Positions 34,792-44,159 of a stretch of DNA of 64,000 bases are shown here, in pieces. The position numbers and the translations under genes were made by a program. The DNA comes from Campylobacter sp. LR291e (GTDB lineage Bacteria > Campylobacterota > Campylobacteria > Campylobacterales > Campylobacteraceae). The notes under the pieces were generated by a model. It was not told where the DNA came from, searched no databases, and worked only from the letters and a program-made list of their open reading frames with translations. Position 1 is the stretch's first letter, and each line of letters begins with the position of its first letter. The DNA lies in contig NZ_VJNV01000035.1 in the NCBI RefSeq assembly GCF_008633915.1, forward strand, positions 62,001 to 126,000, read 5' to 3'.

Positions 34792-35949
34792 CTAAGCCAT
34801 ATAAGAAGTTTGGTGTAATTCTAAAAGCTTTTCATAAAATTCCTCATCTTTTTTGTATTCTAAAATTCCATTTGTAGAAAATAAACTATTATAAATTGTT
34901 TGCATATTTTTAAAACGATGAGAAAAAAGCTTAGCTAAAATTAGGGCTGAAATTTCTTTTCTAACAAAGACAACAGGAGGTATTATACCAGCCCTTAAAA
35001 GTTCTTTTAAAGAATGGCTATTATAATGCAAATGGTGATGCGTGCCATGTGGGCAAGAATGGGTACTAACTATCATTTTACATTTATCACAAAAGACAAA
35101 TTCGGGTAAAATGATAATTTCTATATTATAATCCCTTGAAAATTGGTCTAAAATCGTGCAAGGTTGATTGTGAGAATAATGCATTCCAAGACCACTATGA
35201 TTTTGCCCAACTACAAGCTTAGTACAACCCAAACCCTTAGCTAAAATGCTCTCAAGCCCCGGATTTAAATGTGCATGAAAGATATCAATATCCTTTAAAG
35301 GAAAGATAAAAATTCTATCCATTGGCAGATATTTTTGTGCAAAAATTCTTAAATATTGTTCTTTTAATTCAAAATTAAAGCCATTATCCTCATAAGATTC
35401 AATCAAAAAAACAACTACAAAATCAGCCTTATCAATGGTCCACCTAAAAATTCGCTCATGTGCTCTATGCAAGGGGTCAAAACTAGAAACAATAGCAGTA
35501 ATTCTTCTTGCATTGTGACTTTTTTTAAGCTCAATAAATTCATTTTTAGATTTTTTAATATCTGAATTATAAATTTCAAATTCCCCACTTAAACAAAACT
35601 CGCTAATATCATCTAAAATGCAAGTATTAGGATTAAAAATACTAGGTCTATCTTTATCATTTTTAAATTTACTTTCTATATCAATGAACCCTACAATCTC
35701 ATTATCAAGACATAAATTAAGCCTTTGACCGGACTTTACATTTTTTAAATTTTCATTTTTTATCCTTGGGGCAAAGCTTAGTGGATAAGGAAAACTTTCA
35801 TTATTAAATTTGCCCGTTTTAAGCACATTTTCGCTTTCTTTTTCATTCATTAAATGCGTACAACTACCAAGCAAACCTTCTTTTATTAAGGAAAGTATGC
35901 CAAATTCTCTTTTATCTATATAAATACTATCTTTTTTTGCTAAATCCAT
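34792..35949 (-). CDS. ATP-sulfurylase-like protein (Cj1609-type)
   Basis: Residues about 10-135 resemble the PUA-like N-domain and 148-340 the nucleotidyltransferase domain of sulfate adenylyltransferase, with HRAH (in SSFDPLHRAHERIF), GQNHSGLG, and the Cys/His-rich CDKCKMIVSTHSCPHGTHHH followed by LKELLRAGIIPPVVFVRKE. No other sulfate-assimilation gene is in the window and Campylobacter generally does not assimilate sulfate, so the physiological reaction is uncertain. AAGGA six bases before the ATG lies inside the response regulator gene (23-nt overlap). Context matches Cj1609. Confidence 0.85.
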   Translation of the reverse strand: MDLAKKDSIYIDKREFGILSLIKEGLLGSCTHLMNEKESENVLKTGKFNNESFPYPLSFAPRIKNENLKNVKSGQRLNLCLDNEIVGFIDIESKFKNDKDRPSIFNPNTCILDDISEFCLSGEFEIYNSDIKKSKNEFIELKKSHNARRITAIVSSFDPLHRAHERIFRWTIDKADFVVVFLIESYEDNGFNFELKEQYLRIFAQKYLPMDRIFIFPLKDIDIFHAHLNPGLESILAKGLGCTKLVVGQNHSGLGMHYSHNQPCTILDQFSRDYNIEIIILPEFVFCDKCKMIVSTHSCPHGTHHHLHYNSHSLKELLRAGIIPPVVFVRKEISALILAKLFSHRFKNMQTIYNSLFSTNGILEYKKDEEFYEKLLELHQTSYMA

Positions 35950-36814
35950 ATTTTTTCCTTTTTTCCCATAAGGACTTGCGAGAAATGCCTAACTTCTTTG
36001 ATAAATCAGTATCAGGGAAGACATTTTGATAAGTTAAGATGATATATTTTACATATTCATCAATAGTTAAAATTTCGTTATTATCCATATTTTTTTCATT
36101 AGTGCTAAAATTTAAAACATTTATCTGAGAATCTTGTATATTAGAATTTGTATGCAAAATAACATTTTTATCTTTAATAGAACTTAGAAGCTTTTCCTTT
36201 TCATTTGCATTTAGTACTTGAAAATTGCTTAAAAATAATAATTTATTAGCTTCTAATTGTTTTAAGGCCTTATAAACTGCATTATTTGTAGAAAGATTTA
36301 TATAAGAAAAGCTAATATCACACTCATTTATATAATTAAAGACAAAGGTATCAGCTAGAATTTGCTTATCTGCTTTTATAATTAAGGGAAGTTTGATTTT
36401 TTTGTAATTAAATTCAGGGATTTGAATCGTTTCTAAGCGAGATTTTATATAGTTTTTATACGCATTATTTAGACTAGAAATTTTTTTAAAATGTTGATAA
36501 TGCTTGATTTTTCTAACTAATTCTTCTATCATAAAGGGCTTTTGTATGTAATCGCTTGCCCCTATATTTAAAGGATTTGAAACCGTGTCTGTGCTAATGT
36601 AAGAAATAAGCAAGATTACTATTGAGTTTTTAAATTTTTCAACCACCTTTAAAAAATTACTAGTGCTTGCAGAAAGCAAGACTATATCATAATATTTATC
36701 CGTGTTAAGCTCATTAAATGAACCTACTATATCGCATTCATAACCCACATCAGCAAGTTTCATGCTAATGCTTTGTGCTAAATAAATTTCATTTTCTACA
36801 ATCAAAACTTTCAT
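35927..36814 (-). CDS. Orphan atypical response regulator (HP1021/Cj1608 type)
   Basis: Transcriptional regulator of 295 residues. The N-terminal receiver-like domain (1-120) lacks the phospho-accepting aspartate: the position after strand 3 is Ser48 in VLLSAS. The C-terminal Fis-like helix-turn-helix is at about 272-295 (DLSKKLGISRKSLWEKRKKYG). H. pylori HP1021 and C. jejuni Cj1608 are phosphorylation-independent orphans reported to control respiration and oxidative-stress genes and to bind oriC. No sensor kinase is adjacent. The ATG at 36814 overlaps the ispDF stop (ATGA) with GGA 7 nt upstream; a start four codons earlier is possible. Confidence 0.88.
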   Translation of the reverse strand: MKVLIVENEIYLAQSISMKLADVGYECDIVGSFNELNTDKYYDIVLLSASTSNFLKVVEKFKNSIVILLISYISTDTVSNPLNIGASDYIQKPFMIEELVRKIKHYQHFKKISSLNNAYKNYIKSRLETIQIPEFNYKKIKLPLIIKADKQILADTFVFNYINECDISFSYINLSTNNAVYKALKQLEANKLLFLSNFQVLNANEKEKLLSSIKDKNVILHTNSNIQDSQINVLNFSTNEKNMDNNEILTIDEYVKYIILTYQNVFPDTDLSKKLGISRKSLWEKRKKYGFSKKR

Positions 36815-37935
36815 ATTTTCATCCAATCAAAATATTTTAAATTCACGCTACTAAGCACCCCAATGCCTTCTTTTCTACCTATAAAACCAAGTTTTTCAGT
36901 AGTAGTAGCCTTTATATTGATTCTAAAATTTTCAACATTTAATACGCTAGCTATATTACAGGCGATTTTATCCTTAAAATCCTTTAATCTAGGAGTTTGA
37001 GCTATAATAGTAATATCAGCATTCACAAGTTCAAAGCCATATTCTTTCACTAAATCATAGGCCTTTTTTAAAAGCTTCATAGAATCAGCATTTTTATAGG
37101 CCTTATCAGTATCTGGGAAGTGTTCTCCTATATCGCCAAGACTAGCAGCCCCTAATAAAGAATCGGTTAAAGAATGGGCTAGTACGTCTCCATCACTATG
37201 TGCCTTTAAACCCATGCTTTCATGCACCTTAACCCCACCTAAAATCAAGGACCTTTTTTCGCCAAATTCATGCACATCAAAACCATTGCCTGTAAAAATT
37301 TCACTACTAGGTGGTGGTAAATCAAGCTTTTTTAAATCCTCATCAAAGGTAATTTTATGCGTTTTTTCCTCGCCCTTTATAAACCAAATTTTACCACCCA
37401 CACTTGCAATTGCCGTACTATCATCGCTAAATTCGATATTTTGAGCTAGTGCCTTTTTTAATAAGGATACGCGTGAAAGTTGTGGAGTTTGAATGAGTTT
37501 AATCTTTTCACGAGCAACTACTTCATCTTCTAAAAGCGTGGTATCAGCAACCTTTAAGGCAGGTGTTATACAATCAGCATTATTTATATTTTCAATCAAA
37601 TTTTCAAATAATTCCTTGCTTACTAGTACCCTAGCAACATCACTAACCATTACAAATTCACTTGTCACTAAATCAAGGGCATTTTTTAAAGATTGCATTC
37701 TAGTATCACCACCCTTAACAAATTCATATTTTTCGTTATGATGTATAAATTTTTGCATATGAGAAGTATTACTAGAAGTAACAATTATCTTTTTAAATGG
37801 ATAAAAAGAACTCAAATTTTTAGTAGCATATAGCCATAATGGAAGACCGCCTAGCCGAATAAATTGCTTTTTTACACCAAGATTAAAACGCGAAGAATTA
37901 CCAGCAGCAAGCATTATCAAGCTAATATCTAACAT
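36811..37935 (-). CDS. ispDF: Bifunctional IspD/IspF isoprenoid enzyme
   Basis: Fusion of 2-C-methyl-D-erythritol 4-phosphate cytidylyltransferase (residues about 1-205, LAAGNSSRFNLGVKKQF and VMVSDVARVLVS) and 2-C-methylerythritol 2,4-cyclodiphosphate synthase (about 212-374, GNGFDVHEFGE with metal-binding Asp/His, AHSDGDVLAHSL, DIGEHFPDTD). The fused form is usual in epsilonproteobacteria. It heads a four-gene operon with the response regulator, the sulfurylase-like gene and pgpA, and is divergent from mrp. Confidence 0.96.
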   Translation of the reverse strand: MLDISLIMLAAGNSSRFNLGVKKQFIRLGGLPLWLYATKNLSSFYPFKKIIVTSSNTSHMQKFIHHNEKYEFVKGGDTRMQSLKNALDLVTSEFVMVSDVARVLVSKELFENLIENINNADCITPALKVADTTLLEDEVVAREKIKLIQTPQLSRVSLLKKALAQNIEFSDDSTAIASVGGKIWFIKGEEKTHKITFDEDLKKLDLPPPSSEIFTGNGFDVHEFGEKRSLILGGVKVHESMGLKAHSDGDVLAHSLTDSLLGAASLGDIGEHFPDTDKAYKNADSMKLLKKAYDLVKEYGFELVNADITIIAQTPRLKDFKDKIACNIASVLNVENFRINIKATTTEKLGFIGRKEGIGVLSSVNLKYFDWMKI

Positions 37936-38047
37936 ATTTTACCTTCAATTTCTTTTTTATGCAATGTTACCATATTACACGATATATTTAACTTAAATTT
38001 AATAAATTTACACTCTTTTATTTTAAATGGATTTAAATTTTTTTGGT

Positions 38048-38053
38048 TATAAT
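38048..38053 (+). promoter_or_regulatory. Predicted -10 box of mrp-dapD
   Basis: TATAAT preceded by TTTTTTGGT, 24 nt upstream of the mrp ATG, with AAGGA at 38067-38071. The 142-bp gap shared with ispDF must hold the divergent ispDF promoter too, but I cannot place it confidently. Confidence 0.65.
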
Positions 38054-38077
38054 CGCAAAAAATTTCAAGGATAAATT

Positions 38078-39184
38078 ATGGTAGATAAAATCAAACAAAG
38101 ACTTCAAGGCGTTAAATATCCTGGTTTTGAAAAGGATATTATAAGCTTTGATTTTGTAAAAAATATAGAGGTTAAAGAAAAAATCGCTTTTATAAACTTA
38201 GAAATTCCATCCTCAAACCCAAATCTTGCAAAAGAACTTAAAGAAAATATTTTAAGAACCTTAAAGGACCTAGATTTAAAGGATATAAATTTAAACATTA
38301 AAACACCTAAAATTCCAGATGAAAAAAGCAATTCAAGGACTAAAAAAAATATAGCCCCACAAATTAAAAATTTCATTATGATTTCAAGTGGAAAGGGTGG
38401 AGTTGGAAAAAGTACCACTGCTGTAAATTTGGCTATTTCTATGGCAAAGATTGGTAAAAAAGTTGGACTTTTAGATATGGATATTTATGGACCAAATATC
38501 CCTAGAATGCTTGGAGTTAGTAAAGATGACATAGAAGTAGTAGGGGAAAAAATAAAGCCTGTACTTAGCCATGGAATTTATATGATGAGTATGGGCGTTT
38601 TTATGGAAGATGGTCAAGGACTTATCTGGCGAGGGGCCATGATAATGAAGGCTGTTGAACAACTTTTAAGCGACGTGCTATGGGATGATTTAGATGTATT
38701 ATTTTTAGATATGCCACCAGGCACAGGAGATGCACAACTTACGGCAGCACAAAGCATACCTATTACAACAGGAATTTGCGTTAGTACCCCTCAACTTGTT
38801 TCAATAGATGATAGCAAACGCTCGCTAGATATGTTTGAAAAATTACATATCCCAGTAGCTGGTATAATAGAAAATATGAGTGGCTTTATCTGCCCTGATA
38901 ATAATAAAGAATATGAAATTTTTGGAAAAGGGGCAGCTTTGAATTTAGCTAAGGAATATAACTGTGAGTGCTTGGCACAAATTCCTATTGAAATGAATAT
39001 TAGAGAAGGTGGAGATAATGGTAAGCCTATAAGTTTTTATGAAAGTGAGAGTGTGAGTGCAAAAAGATACTTAGAGGCTGCTGAAAAACTTTGGGAATTT
39101 ATAGAAAAGGTTAATAAAGAAGGTCTGGCTGATAATTCACAAATTCAGCCTATCACAAATGGCAAGAGTGCCTGTTCGCATTAA
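38078..39184 (+). CDS. mrp: Mrp/ApbC-family iron-sulfur carrier ATPase
   Basis: Cytoplasmic P-loop ATPase of 368 residues thought to carry or deliver Fe-S clusters. It has a DUF59/MIP18-like N-domain (1-75), then ISSGKGGVGKSTTAVNL (deviant Walker A near residue 106), DMDIYGPNIPRMLG and DMPPGTGD. The usual CxxC near residue 270 is reduced to a single Cys in GFICPDNNK, a variant I also associate with other Mrp proteins. Context (divergent from ispDF, upstream of dapD) matches C. jejuni Cj1606c. Confidence 0.93.
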   Translation: MVDKIKQRLQGVKYPGFEKDIISFDFVKNIEVKEKIAFINLEIPSSNPNLAKELKENILRTLKDLDLKDINLNIKTPKIPDEKSNSRTKKNIAPQIKNFIMISSGKGGVGKSTTAVNLAISMAKIGKKVGLLDMDIYGPNIPRMLGVSKDDIEVVGEKIKPVLSHGIYMMSMGVFMEDGQGLIWRGAMIMKAVEQLLSDVLWDDLDVLFLDMPPGTGDAQLTAAQSIPITTGICVSTPQLVSIDDSKRSLDMFEKLHIPVAGIIENMSGFICPDNNKEYEIFGKGAALNLAKEYNCECLAQIPIEMNIREGGDNGKPISFYESESVSAKRYLEAAEKLWEFIEKVNKEGLADNSQIQPITNGKSACSH

Positions 39185-39197
39185 AAAGGAGATTAAA

Positions 39198-40361
39198 ATG
39201 CAAATACAATCAAAAGAAAATTTTATACTTTTTGTAAAACAAATAGAACAAAAAACAAATTATAAAAAACCTAAAGCCTTTGGTATAGCAAGAGTTGATA
39301 GAGGACAAATTAATAAGGATAAAATTTTACAAGCTAATTTTGCCTTGATAAATTACGAACAAAATTATGGCTCAGCTGCAATCTTGCTTGAATCTTTCAT
39401 GCAAAGAGGAATAAACATAGACTTTAATCTAAGCGAATTTACTCAAAATTTAACAATCCAAGATATAAATTTTGCCCTTGAGTGTTTTGCCCCTTTTATA
39501 GAAGAAGAAGGACATAAAAATATAGATTTATTAAAGATTATTAAAGAAAATTTTAAAAATGAAAGCTTTGTCTTTGTGTGTTTATTTGAAAACGAAGCCC
39601 CGTTAAGCGTTGAAGCAGTTTATTTAAAGCTTTACTTACTTTCTCATAAAAAAATGCCTTTAAGAAGTGTGAATTTAGACGGGGCATTTGGACTTTTAAG
39701 CAATGTTGCGTGGAGTAATGATAAGCCTATAGAACTTGATTATTTAAGAGAAAATGAACTTAGTTTAAAAATGAAAGGTGAGTATCCTAAGATTGATTTT
39801 GTAGATAAATTCCCTCGTTTCTTAGCCCATATTATACCTGATGATAATACTAGAATTTTAGATACTGCTAAGGTTAGAATGGGTGCTAGTTTAGCAGCTG
39901 GTACTACTATAATGCCGGGTGCTTCTTATATAAATTTCAACGCTGGAACAACCGGTGCTTGCATGGTAGAAGGTAGGATAAGTTCATCAGCCATAGTAGG
40001 AGAAGGAAGTGATATAGGAGGAGGGGCATCCATTTTAGGCGTATTAAGTGGGACAAGTGGCAATGCTATAAGCGTGGGTAAGGCTTGTTTACTTGGGGCA
40101 AATTCAGTTACTGGAATTCCATTAGGGGATAATTGCATAGTTGATGCAGGAATAGCCGTTTTAGAAGGTACTAAATTCTTATTAAAAGATAAAGAAAAGC
40201 TTAAAAAGATAAATACAAATTTTGATTTTAGCAAAGAAATTTATAAGGGTATTGAGTTAAAGGGCTTAAATGGGCTACATTTTCGCCAAGATTCAATAAG
40301 TGGGGCTATGATAGTAAGTGCAAATAAAAAGGTTGTTGTTTTAAATAGCACTTTGCATTAA
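39198..40361 (+). CDS. dapD: 2,3,4,5-tetrahydropyridine-2,6-dicarboxylate N-succinyltransferase
   Basis: Succinylates tetrahydrodipicolinate on the route to meso-diaminopimelate and lysine. The 387-residue form with a long N-terminal domain is typical of epsilonproteobacteria. The left-handed beta-helix covers about 225-345 (DTAKVRMGASLAAGTTIMPG, FNAGTTGACMVEGRISS, GGGASILGVLSG). The ATG at 39198 follows AAGGAG, 7 nt upstream; an in-frame extension reaching back into mrp is rejected. It ends convergent with the exporter permease, overlapping by 4 nt. Confidence 0.94.
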   Translation: MQIQSKENFILFVKQIEQKTNYKKPKAFGIARVDRGQINKDKILQANFALINYEQNYGSAAILLESFMQRGINIDFNLSEFTQNLTIQDINFALECFAPFIEEEGHKNIDLLKIIKENFKNESFVFVCLFENEAPLSVEAVYLKLYLLSHKKMPLRSVNLDGAFGLLSNVAWSNDKPIELDYLRENELSLKMKGEYPKIDFVDKFPRFLAHIIPDDNTRILDTAKVRMGASLAAGTTIMPGASYINFNAGTTGACMVEGRISSSAIVGEGSDIGGGASILGVLSGTSGNAISVGKACLLGANSVTGIPLGDNCIVDAGIAVLEGTKFLLKDKEKLKKINTNFDFSKEIYKGIELKGLNGLHFRQDSISGAMIVSANKKVVVLNSTLH

Positions 40362-41455
40362 TTTCTTTTTTTATACCCTAAAATAGCCCAAAGGCAAAAA
40401 ATAAAGGCAAAAGCAAGTAAGATAAGTAAATTTGGCCATAAATTACTTATCCCGCTTCCCTTTAAATAAATTAAACGCAAGGCTTCTATAAAATAGCGAA
40501 GTGGATTAAGAAAGGTAATATTTTGAGCCCATAGTGGCATTGATTTAATAGATGTCATAAGACCACTAAGCAATATTAAAATAAGTATAAAAAAATAGGT
40601 CACAAACATGGCTTGTTGCAAGGTATTTGAGTAATTTGAAATAACCAAGCCAAAGCCTGTTATTACAAGTATATACACAAAAACAAAGAGATAAATTAAC
40701 AAAAAACTTCCCTTTGGTAACAATCCATAAACTAAAAAGGCTAAAATAAAACAAAGGCTAACTACTAAAAGCCCTATTATCCAATAAGGTATAAGTTTTG
40801 ATAGTATAAATTGAAATTTAGAAATGGGTGTTACATTGATTTGTTCTATATTGCCCTTTTCTTTTTCTAGTACTATATTAAAGGCTGGTAAAAAGCCACA
40901 AATTAGCGTTAAAACCATTACCATTAGGGCTGGAATCATGTATTGTTTATAATCTAAATTTGCATTAAATCGATAAGTGCTTAAAATTTGAGTATTATTG
41001 ATTGTTACTTTTTGCCCCTGCGATGCCTTTTCATTGCTAAATTTTAAAATAATATTATTTAAATACCCATTACCTAAAGAACCCTTAGTGCTGTTTATAG
41101 CATTTGCATAAAGAGCTAAATTTGCATTTTTTGCCTTTAAAAAGTCCTTTTCAAAATTTAAGGGAAATTCTAATATAATATCGCATTTATTTTCGTATAT
41201 GCACCTATTTGCCTCTTCTTTATCTTGTAAATGTTTGCTTAAAATAAAATAATCACTTGCTTTAATCTTTGTTATTAAATCCTTTGAAAGCATTGATTTG
41301 TCATTATCTAAAACGCCTATATAGATATTTTTTACCTCCAAGGTAGCTGCCCAAGGCATAACTAAGATTATCATTAAAGGGAAGACAAAAATCATTTTTG
41401 GAAAAAATTTATTTCTAAAAAATTGCTTAAATTCCTTTTCAATCAAAAAAAGCAT
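40358..41455 (-). CDS. ABC-2 type exporter permease 2
   Basis: Membrane component of 365 residues with one N-terminal helix (about 20-40), a large periplasmic domain (45-165) and five C-terminal helices (170-360), the ABC-2 permease plan of YbhR/YhhJ-like proteins. FNIVLEKEKGNIEQINVTPI is the conserved cytoplasmic coupling motif (EKExGTxExL-like). It directly follows the other permease and is the last gene of the exporter operon. Confidence 0.9.
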   Translation of the reverse strand: MLFLIEKEFKQFFRNKFFPKMIFVFPLMIILVMPWAATLEVKNIYIGVLDNDKSMLSKDLITKIKASDYFILSKHLQDKEEANRCIYENKCDIILEFPLNFEKDFLKAKNANLALYANAINSTKGSLGNGYLNNIILKFSNEKASQGQKVTINNTQILSTYRFNANLDYKQYMIPALMVMVLTLICGFLPAFNIVLEKEKGNIEQINVTPISKFQFILSKLIPYWIIGLLVVSLCFILAFLVYGLLPKGSFLLIYLFVFVYILVITGFGLVISNYSNTLQQAMFVTYFFILILILLSGLMTSIKSMPLWAQNITFLNPLRYFIEALRLIYLKGSGISNLWPNLLILLAFAFIFCLWAILGYKKRN

Positions 41456-42550
41456 TTATTTTTCCAATCTTATATTAAAATTTTTAATGCTTATGAAAAG
41501 CACTAAAATTAACATAAAGCTTAAAACTAAAAACTCATTTAAGACAAATTCAAATCCAAGCCCTTCAAGCATAATTTTTTTAATCCCTGCTACAAACCAC
41601 CTAGGAGGTACTACATAAGAGATATATTGCAAGATTAAGGGCATACTTTCAACAGGAAAAATCATGCCAGAAAGAAGTACCACGGGCAACATAAACATTA
41701 AAGCACAAACAAGCATAGCTACAACTTGAGTTTTAGCAAGGGTAGAAACCAATAAACCTATGCTTAAAGCAAGGCTTATAAAAAGCATACAATAAAAAAT
41801 TACAAAAAATATATTCCCGCTAATTTTTACCTCTAAAACAAAGATAGTTATTAATAAAACAATGCCTAAACTAATGCAAGATATAACAAAATAAGGCAAA
41901 ATTTTAGCCATTATCATAATAATAGGCTTTACAGGAGAAACAAGCAAAATTTCCATGCTGCCTTGTTCTTTTTCACGCACTATTGATATAGAAGTCATCA
42001 TAGCACAAATTAACATTAACACAAGCCCTAATAAACCAGGGACAAAATTATAAGCACTTTTTAAACTTGGGTTAAAAAGCATAGTAGAATGGATATTTAT
42101 AACACTATCATTATTAATTTTTAACTCACTCAAAATAGCATTTTGCAAAACACTACTTGCATATAAATTTACTATACTTGCATAATTTGGGTCACTTGCA
42201 TCAAGCAAAAATTGTATATTTGCCCCCTTTGAAAAATCATTTTCAAAGATAAGGGCTAAGTCTATATTATTATCATTAAAAACCCTTTGAATTTCATCTT
42301 TATTAAAAAGTTCTTTTTTAAAATCAAAATAAATATTTTTAGAAAAATGTTCTAAAATTTTTTGAGTAAAGATATTTTTATCAGGGTTAAATACAGCATA
42401 ATTTATATTATTAACCTCAGCACTTAAAGCAAAGCCAAAGATTAAAATTTGCACAATAGGCATTAAAAATACTATCATCATGGTCCTAGTATCTCTAAAA
42501 ATATGAAAAAATTCCTTTTTTACAAAGGCCTTAAATGCTTGTATATTCAT
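41456..42550 (-). CDS. ABC-2 type exporter permease 1
   Basis: A 364-residue permease with the same architecture as its neighbour: N-terminal helix about 22-42, periplasmic domain to about 170, then five helices. The coupling motif is SIVREKEQGSMEILLVSPV, and LLSGMIFPVESMPLILQYISYVVPPRWF is the conserved ABC-2 signature near the C-terminus. The two permeases presumably form a heterodimer. It overlaps the ATPase gene by 4 nt. Confidence 0.91.
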   Translation of the reverse strand: MNIQAFKAFVKKEFFHIFRDTRTMMIVFLMPIVQILIFGFALSAEVNNINYAVFNPDKNIFTQKILEHFSKNIYFDFKKELFNKDEIQRVFNDNNIDLALIFENDFSKGANIQFLLDASDPNYASIVNLYASSVLQNAILSELKINNDSVINIHSTMLFNPSLKSAYNFVPGLLGLVLMLICAMMTSISIVREKEQGSMEILLVSPVKPIIMIMAKILPYFVISCISLGIVLLITIFVLEVKISGNIFFVIFYCMLFISLALSIGLLVSTLAKTQVVAMLVCALMFMLPVVLLSGMIFPVESMPLILQYISYVVPPRWFVAGIKKIMLEGLGFEFVLNEFLVLSFMLILVLFISIKNFNIRLEK

Positions 42551-43278
42551 CTTTTTTTAGTAGCCACTATGTAAAAAACCTCATCCATGCTTAATACATT
42601 AAATTTAGTTTTTAATTCTTGTGGAGTGCCCAAAACTACAATCTTGCCATCAACCATTATACTCACCCTATCGCAATACTCAGCCTCGTCCATATAATGA
42701 GTAGTTATAAAAACGCTAGTTCCCATTTGAGCACTTTCATGGATTAACTCCCAAAACTGCCTTCTTGTAATGGGGTCAACCCCACCAGTTGGTTCGTCCA
42801 AAAAAATCACCTTTGGAGAATGAAAATTTGCTATACAAAAGGCAAGTTTTTGTCTCCAACCAAGAGGTAAGCTTGAAACTAAGGCATCTTGCTTATCTTC
42901 AAAGTTTAAACGTTTTAATAAAAGTTCAGTTCTTAACTTAATCTCCTTTTTACTAAGCCCATAAATTCTACCAAATAAATATATATTTTCCCATACCTTT
43001 AAATCCTCATAAAGTGAGAATTTTTGACTCATGTATCCTATATTTTGCTTGATTTTTTCATTTTCCTTTCTTATGTCAAAACCAGCCACCATTCCCTCGC
43101 CCTTACTTGGATAAGAAAGGCCACATAAAATTTTAATAGCCGTTGTTTTACCTGCCCCATTAGCCCCTAAAAAACCAAAAATTTCACCCTTTTTTACATT
43201 AAAGCTAATATCGTTTACAGCATAAAAATTTCCAAAAATTTTATATAAATTTTTAATCTCTATGATATTTTCACTCAT
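42547..43278 (-). CDS. ABC exporter ATPase 2
   Basis: ATPase of 243 residues: Walker A GANGAGKTT, Q-loop YMSQKFSLYEDL, signature region SSLPLGWRQKLAFC, Walker B VIFLDEPTGGVDP and switch TTHYMDEAEYCDR. The LPLG signature in place of LSGG is what I associate with the second cassette of fused YbhF/RbbA-type ATPases, supporting the view that this operon is a split YbhF. The ATG at 43278 overlaps the previous stop (ATGA); the seven-codon upstream extension is rejected. Confidence 0.92.
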   Translation of the reverse strand: MSENIIEIKNLYKIFGNFYAVNDISFNVKKGEIFGFLGANGAGKTTAIKILCGLSYPSKGEGMVAGFDIRKENEKIKQNIGYMSQKFSLYEDLKVWENIYLFGRIYGLSKKEIKLRTELLLKRLNFEDKQDALVSSLPLGWRQKLAFCIANFHSPKVIFLDEPTGGVDPITRRQFWELIHESAQMGTSVFITTHYMDEAEYCDRVSIMVDGKIVVLGTPQELKTKFNVLSMDEVFYIVATKKR

Positions 43279-44159
43279 CTTAAAAATTCCATAAAACAAT
43301 CTTCAACATTTGCATTTATAGGCTCTAAAAGGGCACCTTTATATTTTTTTAAAAACTCATTAATATTAAAATTTTCATCCTTAAAACTTATGTGAAAACT
43401 ATTTGCAAATAAATAACAACTTTGCACATAAGGCAAAACTCTTAACTCACTTAAAGTATTAACAGGCACATTTGAAAGCTTAAAAAGTTTTCTTGGATAT
43501 TGTTTGCAAAGTTTGCTAGGGGAATTTGTACTTAAAACTTGGCCTTCATGCATTAAGGCTATTTCATCACATATACTGGCTTCATCCATGTAAGGTGTGC
43601 AAACTATTATACTCATATGCTTTTTAAGTTCTTGTAAAATTTCCCAAAATTCCTTTCTACTAACTGCATCAACGCCTGTGGTTGGTTCGTCTAAAAATAA
43701 AATTTTAGGCTTATGAATGAGGGTACAACATAGGGCTAATTTTTGTTTCATTCCTCCAGAAAGTGCTTTGGCGCGACGATTTTTAAAGGGTCTTAATTGT
43801 TCATAAATTACTTTAATAAGATTATAATTTTCCTTTATATCAATGCCATAAACCCCTGCGAAAAAATTTAAATTTTCTTCAACGCTTAAATCCATATACA
43901 AGCTAAAATTTCCTGGCATATAACCTACAATTTGTCGAATTTGCATAAAATCTTTTTTACTATCTAAGCCATTTACAAAGCATTTTCCACTGTCACTTAA
44001 TAAAAGTGTAGTAGATATACGAAAGAGCGTACTCTTACCTGCCCCATCAGGTCCTATAATGCCAAAAATAGAATTTAAAGGGACATTTAAACTAACATTG
44101 TCAAGGGCCTTAATCTTGCCAAAATTTTTACTTATATTTTCTACTTTTAAGCTAAACAT
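43275..44159 (-). CDS. ABC exporter ATPase 1
   Basis: ATPase of 294 residues: Walker A GPDGAGKST, signature LSGGMKQKLALC, Walker B ILFLDEPTTGVD, switch CTPYMDEASICDE (Thr-Pro where His is usual, CTPY instead of TTHY). The C-terminal 70 residues extend beyond the ATPase core. The switch-region His is absent here but present in ATPase 2, which suggests a heterodimer with one weaker ATP site. It starts directly after the HlyD-like gene. Confidence 0.91.
   Translation of the reverse strand: MFSLKVENISKNFGKIKALDNVSLNVPLNSIFGIIGPDGAGKSTLFRISTTLLLSDSGKCFVNGLDSKKDFMQIRQIVGYMPGNFSLYMDLSVEENLNFFAGVYGIDIKENYNLIKVIYEQLRPFKNRRAKALSGGMKQKLALCCTLIHKPKILFLDEPTTGVDAVSRKEFWEILQELKKHMSIIVCTPYMDEASICDEIALMHEGQVLSTNSPSKLCKQYPRKLFKLSNVPVNTLSELRVLPYVQSCYLFANSFHISFKDENFNINEFLKKYKGALLEPINANVEDCFMEFLR

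Noticed and set aside
34792-36814. Two-component system formed by the regulator and its neighbour
   Set aside because: The neighbouring gene is ATP-sulfurylase-like with no histidine kinase motifs, and the regulator lacks the phospho-accepting Asp.
39926-40234. Minus-strand open frame inside dapD
   Set aside because: Antisense shadow of the dapD beta-helix region without start signals.
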